In this document: one piece after another, positions 32,579-40,201 of the stretch
Position numbering within the stretch: position 1 is the first letter of the stretch
Layout: each line of letters opens with the position of its first letter
DNA from: Bacteroidales bacterium
Lineage (GTDB): Bacteria > Bacteroidota > Bacteroidia > Bacteroidales > UBA932
NCBI GenBank assembly: GCA_015060445.1
Contig: SUYL01000033.1
Span: forward strand, 1-40,655
Direction of reading: 5' to 3'
DNA: 40,655 nt
Translations under genes and position numbers: made by a program
Notes under the pieces: model-generated
Seen by the model: the letters and a program-made list of their open reading frames with translations, nothing else
What the model was told of the DNA's origin: nothing
Database searches by the model: none

Positions 32579-33718
32579 ATGAAAATGAAGAACATTTTTA
32601 AACTGATGATTGTGGCAGCGGCCATATTGGTTTCTGCAGGTGCTTTTGCACAGAAGTCTTCTCAACTGAAATACTATGATGTAAGGGAGTTGGGGCTTCC
32701 GGTACTTGGAAAAGGGTTCCAGGATTGTGTTAGGGAGAATGACACAATAAGTGACGGTTATTTTACCCGTCTTCCGGCTGATTTGCAGGGAGTGGTGAGA
32801 AAGGCTGTGTGGGATTTGGGCCAGAATTCTGCGGGTTTGGCGGTGAGGTTCCGCACCAACTCAAAATGTATTGGGGCAGCGTGGAAGCCGCTCAACAATT
32901 TTGGGATGAGCCATATGACTCCAACAGGTGTGAGGGGCCTGGACCTTTATTCCCTTACAGACGGCCAGTGGCTGTTTGTTGGAGCGGGCCAGCCCAACGG
33001 AAAGAACTCAAGGAATGTATTTATAAGGAAGATGAATGGTGATATGAGGGAGTATATAATGTACTTGCCTTTGTATGACGGTGTTATAGATTTGGCCATT
33101 GGAATTGATTCTACTGCAGTTATAGAGAAGCCTCAGGTTGTGGATCTTGTACCTTCTGCCCGGAACCTTCCAATAGTGTTTTACGGAACAAGTGTAACCC
33201 AGGGAGGTTGTGCTACCCGTCCGGGGATGGCTTATCCTTCAATAATAGGGAGGGAACTACACAGGGAGACAATAAACCTTGGCTTCAGCGGCAACGGCAG
33301 AATGGACAAGTGCCTTGGAGAGAAGATTGCCGGAATTCCTGCATCAATGTTTGTGATAGATTGCCTTGCAAACTGTACTTCGCAGATTGTAAAGGACAGC
33401 ACAGAGCACTTTATACGTGCCATTGTTGAGGCAAACCCTGATGTTCCGGTACTTATGGTATCCAACTATTGCTACCCATACCAGTATTTGGATGCCCAGT
33501 TCCATAAGGATACCCAGGAGGAGAATGCCATCTGGAAAGAGTTTGCCCGGAAATTCAGGAAAGAGGGGTACAATGTACGCTATATAGATGCATATGCCAA
33601 AGGAAACATGAAGAAATCTCCAATTGGCCCCGACCATGAGGGTACAGTGGATGGCGTACACATGACCGACCTGGGTTTCCAGAGATTTGCCAAGTTTTTG
33701 ATGAAATATATTAAATAA
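32579..33718 (+). CDS. secreted SGNH/GDSL-family hydrolase
   Basis: A 379-residue protein with a signal peptide ending GAFAQ (residue 25). Residues about 35-185 form a beta-sandwich-like N-terminal module (SGLAVRFRTNSKCIGAAW...) common in Bacteroidetes SGNH esterases. Residues about 195-379 form the catalytic domain: Ser205 in FYGTSVTQGG, Gly/Asn in NLGFSGNGRM (Asn239), and the DGVH pair Asp358/His361. The substrate is probably an acylated polysaccharide or glycan, inferred from related proteins. It lies 27 nt after miaA and 30 nt before the ProX gene, so it is probably co-transcribed with at least one of them. Confidence 0.87.
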   Translation: MKMKNIFKLMIVAAAILVSAGAFAQKSSQLKYYDVRELGLPVLGKGFQDCVRENDTISDGYFTRLPADLQGVVRKAVWDLGQNSAGLAVRFRTNSKCIGAAWKPLNNFGMSHMTPTGVRGLDLYSLTDGQWLFVGAGQPNGKNSRNVFIRKMNGDMREYIMYLPLYDGVIDLAIGIDSTAVIEKPQVVDLVPSARNLPIVFYGTSVTQGGCATRPGMAYPSIIGRELHRETINLGFSGNGRMDKCLGEKIAGIPASMFVIDCLANCTSQIVKDSTEHFIRAIVEANPDVPVLMVSNYCYPYQYLDAQFHKDTQEENAIWKEFARKFRKEGYNVRYIDAYAKGNMKKSPIGPDHEGTVDGVHMTDLGFQRFAKFLMKYIK

Positions 33719-33748
33719 CAATATCTCTACATAAGATATCATTGGATT

Positions 33749-34288
33749 ATGGAGGAACAAATACAGTTGGACCCTGTTGTGCAGCAGGAGCAGTTGGCGC
33801 GCAGGCAAAAAGTATTGGATAAATTGAATGAGTGGGGTATCCCATATACAATGTATGAGCACCCGCCGCTCCCTACAATAGAACTGGCACTGGAATACTG
33901 GAAAAACATAGACTCAACCCACTGCAAGAATCTTTTCTTCAGGAACCATAAAGGCAACAAACATTATCTTGTAGTGTTTGAGTGTCATCAGCAGATGGCA
34001 ATACATGATATAGAGAAGATGCTCAAGCAGGGAAAACTGAGTTTTGCATCGGAGCAGAGGATGGACAAATATCTTGGTTTGCGTCCGGGCTCAGTGTCAC
34101 CGTTCGGGCTCATAAATGACGCCAACAAGGAGGTGAAACTGTTCCTTGACATTAACCTTAAGGATGCACCTCTGCTGAGTTTCCATCCCAACGACAACAC
34201 AGCCAGTCTTGTGGTAAGGAATGAAGATTTCATGCGCTACCTGCAGTTGTGGGGTGGTGAGTATGAGTTCCTGAAACTGTACGAGTAG
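33749..34288 (+). CDS. prolyl-tRNA deacylase, ProX/YbaK family
   Basis: A 179-residue single-domain editing protein. The YbaK/ProX features are the KVLDKLNEWGIPYTMYEHPP start, KNLFFRNHKGNKHYLVVF, the KLSFASEQRMDKYLGLRPGSVSPFGLINDA core and the late SFHPNDNTASLVV strand. It hydrolyses mischarged prolyl-tRNA (Ala or related) in trans. It is about the length of PrdX-type proteins. It sits 30 nt after the SGNH gene and ends at a terminator. Confidence 0.9.
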   Translation: MEEQIQLDPVVQQEQLARRQKVLDKLNEWGIPYTMYEHPPLPTIELALEYWKNIDSTHCKNLFFRNHKGNKHYLVVFECHQQMAIHDIEKMLKQGKLSFASEQRMDKYLGLRPGSVSPFGLINDANKEVKLFLDINLKDAPLLSFHPNDNTASLVVRNEDFMRYLQLWGGEYEFLKLYE

Positions 34289-34291
34289 TCA

Positions 34292-34325
34292 TGTGCCGGC
34301 CGGCGCATGCCGGTTTTTTGGCACA
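34292..34325 (+). terminator. terminator after the ProX gene
   Basis: CCGGC (34300-34304) and GCCGG (34309-34313) form a 5-bp stem with a GCAT loop, followed by TTTTTT. An outer pair TGTGCC/GGCACA (34292-34297, 34320-34325) encloses it. Confidence 0.65.
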
Positions 34326-34369
34326 TCCTGCGTGGAAAACTCTGCAGGTGGAAGATTTAACCCGGGGGA

Positions 34370-34999
34370 TTACATCATGTGGTTGATAGTACCCATGTAT
34401 GATGTTATTTTGTCTTTCTCCTCTTCTGTAAGTTCACGTTTGGTTTTGCGCAACAGACGTCCCTTTTTCCAAATGCCGGCGTACATCTCCCCTTTGGCGT
34501 TTACATAAAAGCCGTTGCCGTGTTTTTTGTTTTTTCTGTAATGGCCTATGTAGTATTTGTAAGCATCATCCTTTCCATATACAATTGCGCGGTCAATTCC
34601 AATGCCGTCTCTCAGGAAGGTAGGTTTGCCCTTTTCCTGAACAAATCCTCCAAGGTAAAGGCCCTGTGAATGGGCAAAAACACATGTGGAATCATCTGCC
34701 TCTCCCAGCATGTAGAGTCTGTTCTTTTTAAGGGGCTTTGGGGCTCCGTATTCTCTGATATGGTATCTGGAAGATCCGCGTGCATAATTGTTTAGGGAGT
34801 ACTCCCTATAAATATCTAATTTGTCCATCCTACTTACTATCCAACTGCTTTTGCGGAGCAAATTGTCTGATGCCCTGAATATGGTTGCAGAAGAATGGAC
34901 GTTTCCGCGCAAGTGAGATGGGTCTATGGTTTGTTTTTGCCCCAGCAATTGTATGCTCAGGCACAGCAGGAGTACAAGCAATGATGCAAATCTTTTCAT
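34370..34999 (-). CDS. secreted protein with a MORN-like repeat
   Basis: A 209-residue protein with a signal peptide (residues about 1-20, ending LLGQ). The C-terminal part has two MORN-like motifs, YYIGHYRKNKKHGNGFYV and MYAGIWKKGRL, and an earlier GLYLGGFVQEKGKPTFLRDGIG stretch that may be another. MORN repeats often bind lipids or act as spacers. The N-terminal region has no recognised family. A -7 box lies 27 nt upstream. The specific role is unknown. Confidence 0.72.
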   Translation of the reverse strand: MKRFASLLVLLLCLSIQLLGQKQTIDPSHLRGNVHSSATIFRASDNLLRKSSWIVSRMDKLDIYREYSLNNYARGSSRYHIREYGAPKPLKKNRLYMLGEADDSTCVFAHSQGLYLGGFVQEKGKPTFLRDGIGIDRAIVYGKDDAYKYYIGHYRKNKKHGNGFYVNAKGEMYAGIWKKGRLLRKTKRELTEEEKDKITSYMGTINHMM

Positions 35000-35026
35000 A
35001 TTTGTGGAATGGTGTTGTTGTTATTG

Positions 35027-35059
35027 CAAAGATAGTGGTAAAGCAGTTTAACATCCAAA
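35027..35059 (-). promoter_or_regulatory. promoter of the MORN-repeat gene
   Basis: The minus strand has TATCTTTG (35034-35027) and TTTG (35059-35056) 21 nt upstream, slightly more than the usual spacing. It is 27 nt before the ATG at 34999. Confidence 0.5.
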
Positions 35060-35118
35060 AGTTTTTACAAGTGTAAGATACAGATATACAGTGCTGTAAA
35101 TAATTTTTTAAAAAAATT

Positions 35119-35142
35119 GCAGAATGTAGTTTAACATTCTGC
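35119..35142 (-). terminator. second terminator of gcvP
   Basis: GCAGAATGT and ACATTCTGC form a perfect 9-bp stem with a 6-nt loop. It is followed on the minus strand by AATTTTTTT, a classic U tract. It lies 14 nt beyond a first hairpin. Confidence 0.8.
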
Positions 35143-35155
35143 TTTTATAAAGGAT

Positions 35156-35179
35156 AAGGGCGGCTCAAAGGCCGCCCTT
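35156..35179 (-). terminator. first terminator hairpin of gcvP
   Basis: AAGGGCGGC (35156-35164) and GCCGCCCTT (35171-35179) form a 9-bp perfect stem with a 6-nt loop, 25 nt after the gcvP stop. It has no long U tract, so termination may depend on the second hairpin. Confidence 0.65.
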
Positions 35180-35204
35180 ACCAATTATTTTTTGTGTGGA
35201 TGTT

Positions 35205-38021
35205 TTACTGGCAGTTGCATACAAGGTTCCTGTCGCCGAATCCGTTGTCAACGCGGGCAACGGCTGGCCAGAATTTGTTCTCCCTCAGCCACTCAAGCGG
35301 GTATGCCGCTACTGTTCTGCTGTAAGGGTGGTTCCACTCGTCTGCACAAACTTCATCTGCAGTGTGTGGAGACATTGTTACCGGATTGTCTTTTGCGTCA
35401 TACTCTCCAGATTTTATCTTCTCACACTCAATCTTAATCTGTTTCATAGCCTGGATGAATCTGTCCATCTCCTCTTTTGGCTCACTCTCTGTAGGCTCAA
35501 CCATAAGGGTCTCGTGTACAGGGAATGAAAGGGTAGGGGCATGGAATCCGTAGTCCATAAGACGTTTTGCAATGTCTGTTGCATCTACGCCGTACTCAGA
35601 TTTGAAGTGCTGGCAATCTATGATGCACTCGTGTGCTACGCGGCCGGTTGCTCCGGAGTACAATGTCTTGAACTCAGGCTCAAACTGTGCAGCCATGTAG
35701 TTTGCGTTAAGGATTGCAACCTGGGTAACTTTCTTGAGACCTGCGGCGCCAAGAAGTTTTATGTATGCGTGGGTGATAGGCAATAGAAGCGGGTTGCCGT
35801 ATGCTGCAGCAGATACTGCCTCAACACCTTTACCGCCGCACTCAGGGTCGAGCGGATGGCCAGGAAGATATGGAGCAAGTGCTTTTGTGCAGCAGATAGG
35901 GCCTACGCCTGGGCCACCGCCTCCGTGAGGCATTGCGAATGATTTGTGAAGGTTCAGGTGGCATACGTCTGCCCCAATGAAGCCAGGGTTGGTAAGGCCA
36001 ACCTGTGCGTTCATGTTTGCACCGTCCATATATACAAGACCTCCGTTCTGGTGGATGATGTTGCAGATCTCTTTAATCTGTACCTCAAATACACCGTGTG
36101 TAGAAGGGTATGTGATCATAAGGCCTGCAAGGTTCTCTGCGTTTGCGGCAGCCTTCTCCCTCAATTCGTCAACGTTGATGTTTCCTTTGTCGTCACATCC
36201 TACAAGTACAATGCTGAAACCTGCCATTGCAGCAGATGCAGGGTTTGTACCGTGTGCAGATGTAGGGATAATCATTATATTCCTGTGGGCTCCGCCATTT
36301 GCCATGTGGTAGCCTTTTATTGTCTTGAGGCCTGCGTACTCGCCTGCAGCACCGGAGTTAGGCTGTAGTGAGCATGCGTGGAAGCCTGTGATTACTGCAA
36401 GGTCGTTCTCAAGTTCCTTTATGAGTTCCATGTAGCCCTCAACCTGGTTTTTAGGCTGCAATGGGTGTACGTTGCCAAGTTCTGCCCAACTTAGAGGGAG
36501 CATTTCAACTGCAGCGTTGAGTTTCATTGTACATGAGCCAAGTGGAATCATTGAGTGTGCCAATGAGATGTCTTTTCTCTCAAGTTTCTTGATGAATCTC
36601 ATCATGGCTGTCTCCGAGTGGTATGTGTTGAATACCTCGTTGGTGAGGAATTCACTCTCCCTCTTCATGAATGAATCTTCTGCAGGGGCGCCAGGGCAGC
36701 CGTTAGGCATTGCGTCAAAGATGTTGGCAACTTTCATTGCCTCCATGCAGTTTGTAAGTTCGTCGAAACTTATCCTTACCCTGTCGGGAGCAGGATAGAA
36801 GAAGTTGATGCCATCCATCTCTGCCCTTGCCTTGAGGTCTGCTGCGTTGATTCCCTGTACCTCAATGGTGTCAAAGAACTTGTCTGTTGTAAGGGTATAT
36901 CCTTTTGCTTTGAGCAGGCCTGCCACTGCGTGAGCGTAGTGTGATACCTGCTGTGCTATTGATTTGATTCCTGCCTGTCCGTGGTAAACTGCATACATTC
37001 CGCTCATTGTTGCCATAAGGGCTGTAGCGGTACATACGTTTGAGGTTGCCTTCTCCCTCTTGATATGCTGCTCGCGGGTCTGGAGGGCAAGTCTTACTGC
37101 ACTGTTGCCCAAACGGTCAACAGATACGCCAATGATTCTGCCCGGAATCTGTCTCTTGTATGCATCTTTGGTTGCCATGAAACCTGCTGTAGGACCTCCG
37201 AAGCCCATTGGAAGACCGAATCTCTGTGCAGAACCAACTGCGCAGTCGGCGCCCCATGCTGCAGGCTCTTTAAGAACTGCAAGTGAAAGGAGGTCGCAAT
37301 ATGCTGTTACAAGGCCGCCGGCTGCGTGAACTTTCTCGCAGAATGCAGAGTAATCCCTTACCTCACCGTTTGCGGCAGGGTACTGTACCATTGCTCCATA
37401 GCATTTCTCTGAAAGTTCTGCAGTCCTGTAGTCTCCAAACTGTATCTCAATGCCAAGCCCAGCTGCGCGGGTCTTTAGAACCGAGATAACCTGAGGGAAC
37501 ATGTTCTCATCTACAAATACCACATTTTTGCCTGCTTTTACGGCATCTCGGCTCCTTACCTCGTACATCATTCTCATTGCCTCGCCTGCTGCCTGTGCGT
37601 CATCCAGCATAGAGCAGTTTGAGAGAGGGAAGCCGGTAAGGCTGCTGATCATGGTCTGGAAAATGAGCAGTGCCTCAAGACGGCCCTGGCTTATCTCAGC
37701 CTGATAAGGAGTGTATGAGGTGTACCAGCAAGGGTTCTCAAAAATGTTTCTTGTAATAACGGGAAGTACACCAGTTCCGTAGTTGCCCATACCAATGAGG
37801 CTCCTGAACGGTTTGTTCTTTGAAACCATCTTCTTGAGGTTGGCCAGATATTGGTTTTCAGAAACTGCAGGTGTAAGATCAAGTTCCTTGTCCAAAAGGA
37901 TATCTGAAGGAACAGTCTGTTTTGTAAGTTCGTCCAACGATTGGACATTGAGCACTTTAAGCATCTCACCAATCTGTGAGTCCCTAGGCCCGATGTGTCT
38001 GTCAGTAAATGTAAGTGACAT
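35205..38021 (-). CDS. gcvP: glycine dehydrogenase (aminomethyl-transferring), P protein
   Basis: A 938-residue single-chain P protein of the glycine cleavage system, which decarboxylates glycine with PLP and passes the aminomethyl group to H protein. Both homologous halves are present: the first with the GNYGTGVLPVITRNIFENPCWYTSYTPYQAEISQGRLE motif, and the second with the PLP lysine Lys693 in LNLHKSFAMPHGGGGPGVGP. The C-terminus ends after RVDNGFGDRNLVC. The T, H and L proteins are not nearby. It is close to the length of other bacterial P proteins and is divergent from mmdA. Confidence 0.97.
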   Translation of the reverse strand: MSLTFTDRHIGPRDSQIGEMLKVLNVQSLDELTKQTVPSDILLDKELDLTPAVSENQYLANLKKMVSKNKPFRSLIGMGNYGTGVLPVITRNIFENPCWYTSYTPYQAEISQGRLEALLIFQTMISSLTGFPLSNCSMLDDAQAAGEAMRMMYEVRSRDAVKAGKNVVFVDENMFPQVISVLKTRAAGLGIEIQFGDYRTAELSEKCYGAMVQYPAANGEVRDYSAFCEKVHAAGGLVTAYCDLLSLAVLKEPAAWGADCAVGSAQRFGLPMGFGGPTAGFMATKDAYKRQIPGRIIGVSVDRLGNSAVRLALQTREQHIKREKATSNVCTATALMATMSGMYAVYHGQAGIKSIAQQVSHYAHAVAGLLKAKGYTLTTDKFFDTIEVQGINAADLKARAEMDGINFFYPAPDRVRISFDELTNCMEAMKVANIFDAMPNGCPGAPAEDSFMKRESEFLTNEVFNTYHSETAMMRFIKKLERKDISLAHSMIPLGSCTMKLNAAVEMLPLSWAELGNVHPLQPKNQVEGYMELIKELENDLAVITGFHACSLQPNSGAAGEYAGLKTIKGYHMANGGAHRNIMIIPTSAHGTNPASAAMAGFSIVLVGCDDKGNINVDELREKAAANAENLAGLMITYPSTHGVFEVQIKEICNIIHQNGGLVYMDGANMNAQVGLTNPGFIGADVCHLNLHKSFAMPHGGGGPGVGPICCTKALAPYLPGHPLDPECGGKGVEAVSAAAYGNPLLLPITHAYIKLLGAAGLKKVTQVAILNANYMAAQFEPEFKTLYSGATGRVAHECIIDCQHFKSEYGVDATDIAKRLMDYGFHAPTLSFPVHETLMVEPTESEPKEEMDRFIQAMKQIKIECEKIKSGEYDAKDNPVTMSPHTADEVCADEWNHPYSRTVAAYPLEWLRENKFWPAVARVDNGFGDRNLVCNCQ

Positions 38022-38066
38022 ATTGTTATATTTTAAGTGTAATTAATTCAATTGGTACGCAGTCTA

Positions 38067-38074
38067 CAAATATA
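38067..38074 (-). promoter_or_regulatory. -7 box TATATTTG upstream of gcvP
   Basis: A minus-strand match to TAnnTTTG, 45 nt before the gcvP ATG. No TTTG at the right distance was found on the minus strand. Confidence 0.42.
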
Positions 38075-38090
38075 ATGTTTTTTTGAAAAT

Positions 38091-38120
38091 TTTGCCGTAA
38101 AAAAATTTCCATTATTTTTG
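38091..38120 (+). promoter_or_regulatory. promoter of the mmdA-BCCP operon
   Basis: TTTG (38091-38094) and TATTTTTG (38113-38120) are separated by 18 nt, an exact Bacteroidetes consensus pair. The ATG of the first gene is at 38143. Confidence 0.68.
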
Positions 38121-38142
38121 CAGAAACTAAACCTACGGAATT

Positions 38143-39690
38143 ATGAGTTTATTAAGCAAGAAAATCTCTGAGTTACAGGAGAGAACAGCACGTGCTGTTA
38201 TGGGTGGAGGAGACAAGGCCATTGCCAAGCAGATAGCAATGGGGAAACTTCCGGCCCGCGAGAGGATAAACAAACTTCTGGATGACGGTTCGTTCTATGA
38301 GTATGACCTTTTTATAGAGCATGATGCCAGGGAGTTTGGAATGGAGAAGAAAAGCCTTGCAGGAGATGGTGTGGTTATAGGTACAGGAACCATCAACGGC
38401 AAGCCGGTTGCAATCTATGCCCAGGACTTTACAGTTGCTGGAGGTTCTTTGGGTTCAATGCATGCAAGAAAGATTACCAAGATAATGGACTACGCCCTGA
38501 GGATGAGGATTCCACTCATAGGAATCAATGATTCAGGCGGAGCCCGTATTCAGGAGGGAGTGAATTCATTGGCAGGTTATGGCGAGATATTTTTCCGCAA
38601 TACTATGGCCAGCGGTGTTATTCCGCAGATATCTGTAATCCTTGGCCCATGTGCCGGAGGTGCTGTATATTCACCAGCCCTTACAGATTATGTTTTTGTG
38701 GTAGACAAGATCTCCAAGATGTTCATCACCGGCCCGGAGGTAATAAAATCTGTTTTGGGTGAGGAGATAGATATGGAGTCGCTCGGAGGAGCAAGGGTCC
38801 ATTGTGAGACCACCGGAAATGCCCACTTCTTTGCAGAGAGTGAGGAGGAGTGCTTTGGGCAGATAAAGAAACTTTTGAGTTACCTTCCGGCCCACAATGC
38901 AGAGAATCCGGCCCCTGTGAAACCGTCCCAGCCGTTGAAGAAGTACAAGATAGATAAAATTGTACCTGTTGATCCTACCACTCCATACGATGTAAGGGAT
39001 GTGATAAGGGCAATTACAGATGATTCTGATTTTATTGAGGTTCAGGAGATGTGGGCCCAGAACATAGTTATAGGCTATGGCCGCGTGGAGGGACGTACAG
39101 TGGGCTTTGTAGCCAACCAGCCGCTTTATCTGGCCGGTGTTCTTGACTGTGATTCATCAGACAAGGCAGCCCGCTTCATCAGATACTGCGACGCATTTGA
39201 GATTCCTATTGTAACCCTTGAGGATATGCCGGGGTACCTTCCGGGAGTAGACCAGGAGCATGCTGGAGTAATCCGCCACGGAGCCAAACTCCTCTATGCA
39301 TATTCTGAGGCATCAGTTCCAAAAGTTACCATCATACTCCGCAAAGCCTACGGAGGAGGATATATAGCAATGAACTCCCGACATCTGCGTGCAGACTTTG
39401 TATTCGCATGGCCAACAGCCGAGATTGCCGTTATGGGACCTGAGGGGGCCGCCAACATCATTTTCCGCAAGGAGATTATGGAGGCCGAGAATCCCGACCA
39501 GATGCGCAAGTTGAAGGTTCAGGAATACAAGGACAAGTTTGCCAACCCGTATGTTGCTGCAGCAAAGGGTTACATTGATTCTGTGATTACCCCGCAGGAT
39601 ACCCGCAAGTTCATAGTGCATGCCCTTAACATTTCCGGCAACAAGACACTCAAGAGACCTGCCAAGAAGCATGGCATTCCACCATTTTAA
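38143..39690 (+). CDS. mmdA: acyl-CoA carboxylase/methylmalonyl-CoA decarboxylase carboxyltransferase subunit
   Basis: A 515-residue carboxyltransferase of the PccB/MmdA family, with two crotonase-like halves. The N-half has GKLPARERINKLLDDGSF, INDSGGARIQEGVNSLAGYGEIF and GPCAGGAVYSPALTDY. The C-half has FVANQPLYLAGVLDCDSSDKAARFIRYCDAF, LEDMPGYLPG and KAYGGGYIAMNSRHLRAD. It moves CO2 between biotin and propionyl/methylmalonyl-CoA. Whether it works as carboxylase or as sodium-pumping decarboxylase depends on partner subunits not seen here. The biotin carrier gene follows after 17 nt. Confidence 0.9.
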   Translation: MSLLSKKISELQERTARAVMGGGDKAIAKQIAMGKLPARERINKLLDDGSFYEYDLFIEHDAREFGMEKKSLAGDGVVIGTGTINGKPVAIYAQDFTVAGGSLGSMHARKITKIMDYALRMRIPLIGINDSGGARIQEGVNSLAGYGEIFFRNTMASGVIPQISVILGPCAGGAVYSPALTDYVFVVDKISKMFITGPEVIKSVLGEEIDMESLGGARVHCETTGNAHFFAESEEECFGQIKKLLSYLPAHNAENPAPVKPSQPLKKYKIDKIVPVDPTTPYDVRDVIRAITDDSDFIEVQEMWAQNIVIGYGRVEGRTVGFVANQPLYLAGVLDCDSSDKAARFIRYCDAFEIPIVTLEDMPGYLPGVDQEHAGVIRHGAKLLYAYSEASVPKVTIILRKAYGGGYIAMNSRHLRADFVFAWPTAEIAVMGPEGAANIIFRKEIMEAENPDQMRKLKVQEYKDKFANPYVAAAKGYIDSVITPQDTRKFIVHALNISGNKTLKRPAKKHGIPPF

Positions 39691-39707
39691 CAGAGGAGTG
39701 AAGAGAT

Positions 39708-40091
39708 ATGGAGAATCAGGAGATAAAATCCATAAGTGCAGATCTAGGAGATGCTGTACTTATGTCCAATGATCCCAACCTGTTTACAGATAAGATACAG
39801 GTTCATGTGTGCGGCAGGCAGTACAAGACCCGCTACACCCGCAAATTTGTGGAGAGGAAAAAGTGGGAGGCCCCCAATCCCAATGAGGTGCGTTCCATCA
39901 TTCCGGGCTCAGTAACTGAGATTTGCGTAAAGGAGGGTGCCAAAGTCAAGAAAGGTACTTGCCTTATGATATATGAGGCCATGAAGATGAATAACCGCAT
40001 AGTAGCCCCGTTTGATGCAACTGTAAAATCAATAGAGGTGAACAAGGGAGACAAACTTCCCAAAGGGGCGTTGCTGGTTGTTTTGGCTTAA
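39708..40091 (+). CDS. biotin carboxyl carrier protein
   Basis: A 127-residue protein. The C-terminal biotinyl domain has the EAMKM motif with biotin-acceptor Lys93 and a standard hammerhead pattern (VRSIIPGSVTEICVKEGAKVKKGTCLMIYEAMKM). The N-terminal 55 residues are acidic and then basic (RQYKTRYTRKFVERKKWEAP), longer than the flexible Ala/Pro linker of the usual AccB. It forms an operon with mmdA. No OadG-, OadB- or AccC-like gene follows in the window; an IS element begins 70 nt downstream. Confidence 0.9.
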   Translation: MENQEIKSISADLGDAVLMSNDPNLFTDKIQVHVCGRQYKTRYTRKFVERKKWEAPNPNEVRSIIPGSVTEICVKEGAKVKKGTCLMIYEAMKMNNRIVAPFDATVKSIEVNKGDKLPKGALLVVLA

Positions 40092-40112
40092 TCACGTCGC
40101 AATTTTGTACAA

Positions 40113-40131
40113 TTCATTGATTGACAATGAA
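40113..40131 (+). terminator. possible weak terminator after the biotin carrier gene
   Basis: TTCATTG (40113-40119) and CAATGAA (40125-40131) form a 7-bp stem with a 5-nt loop, 21 nt after the stop. There is no T run after it, so the function is uncertain. Confidence 0.3.
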
Positions 40132-40163
40132 CTAAAAAATGGGGGATACGGCAATATGATATG

Positions 40164-40196
40164 AACCCCAAAAGTTAGACAAAAACTTTTGGGGTT
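40164..40196. repeat. 13-bp inverted repeat at the IS left end
   Basis: AACCCCAAAAGTT (40164-40176) and AACTTTTGGGGTT (40184-40196) are perfect complements around a 7-nt loop. A hairpin next to the terminal repeat can shield the transposase gene from outside transcription; it also resembles a terminator for the upstream operon, since TTTTG follows. Confidence 0.75.
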
Positions 40197-40201
40197 TTGT
40201 T

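Noticed and set aside
35946-36368. A cysteine-rich 140-codon frame antisense to gcvP
   Set aside because: gcvP is complete and conserved here; the cysteines come from reverse complement of its alanine and threonine codons.
38022-38142. Glycine riboswitch upstream of gcvP
   Set aside because: The spacer is 121 nt, AT-rich, shared with the mmdA promoter, and shows no paired helices like a glycine aptamer.
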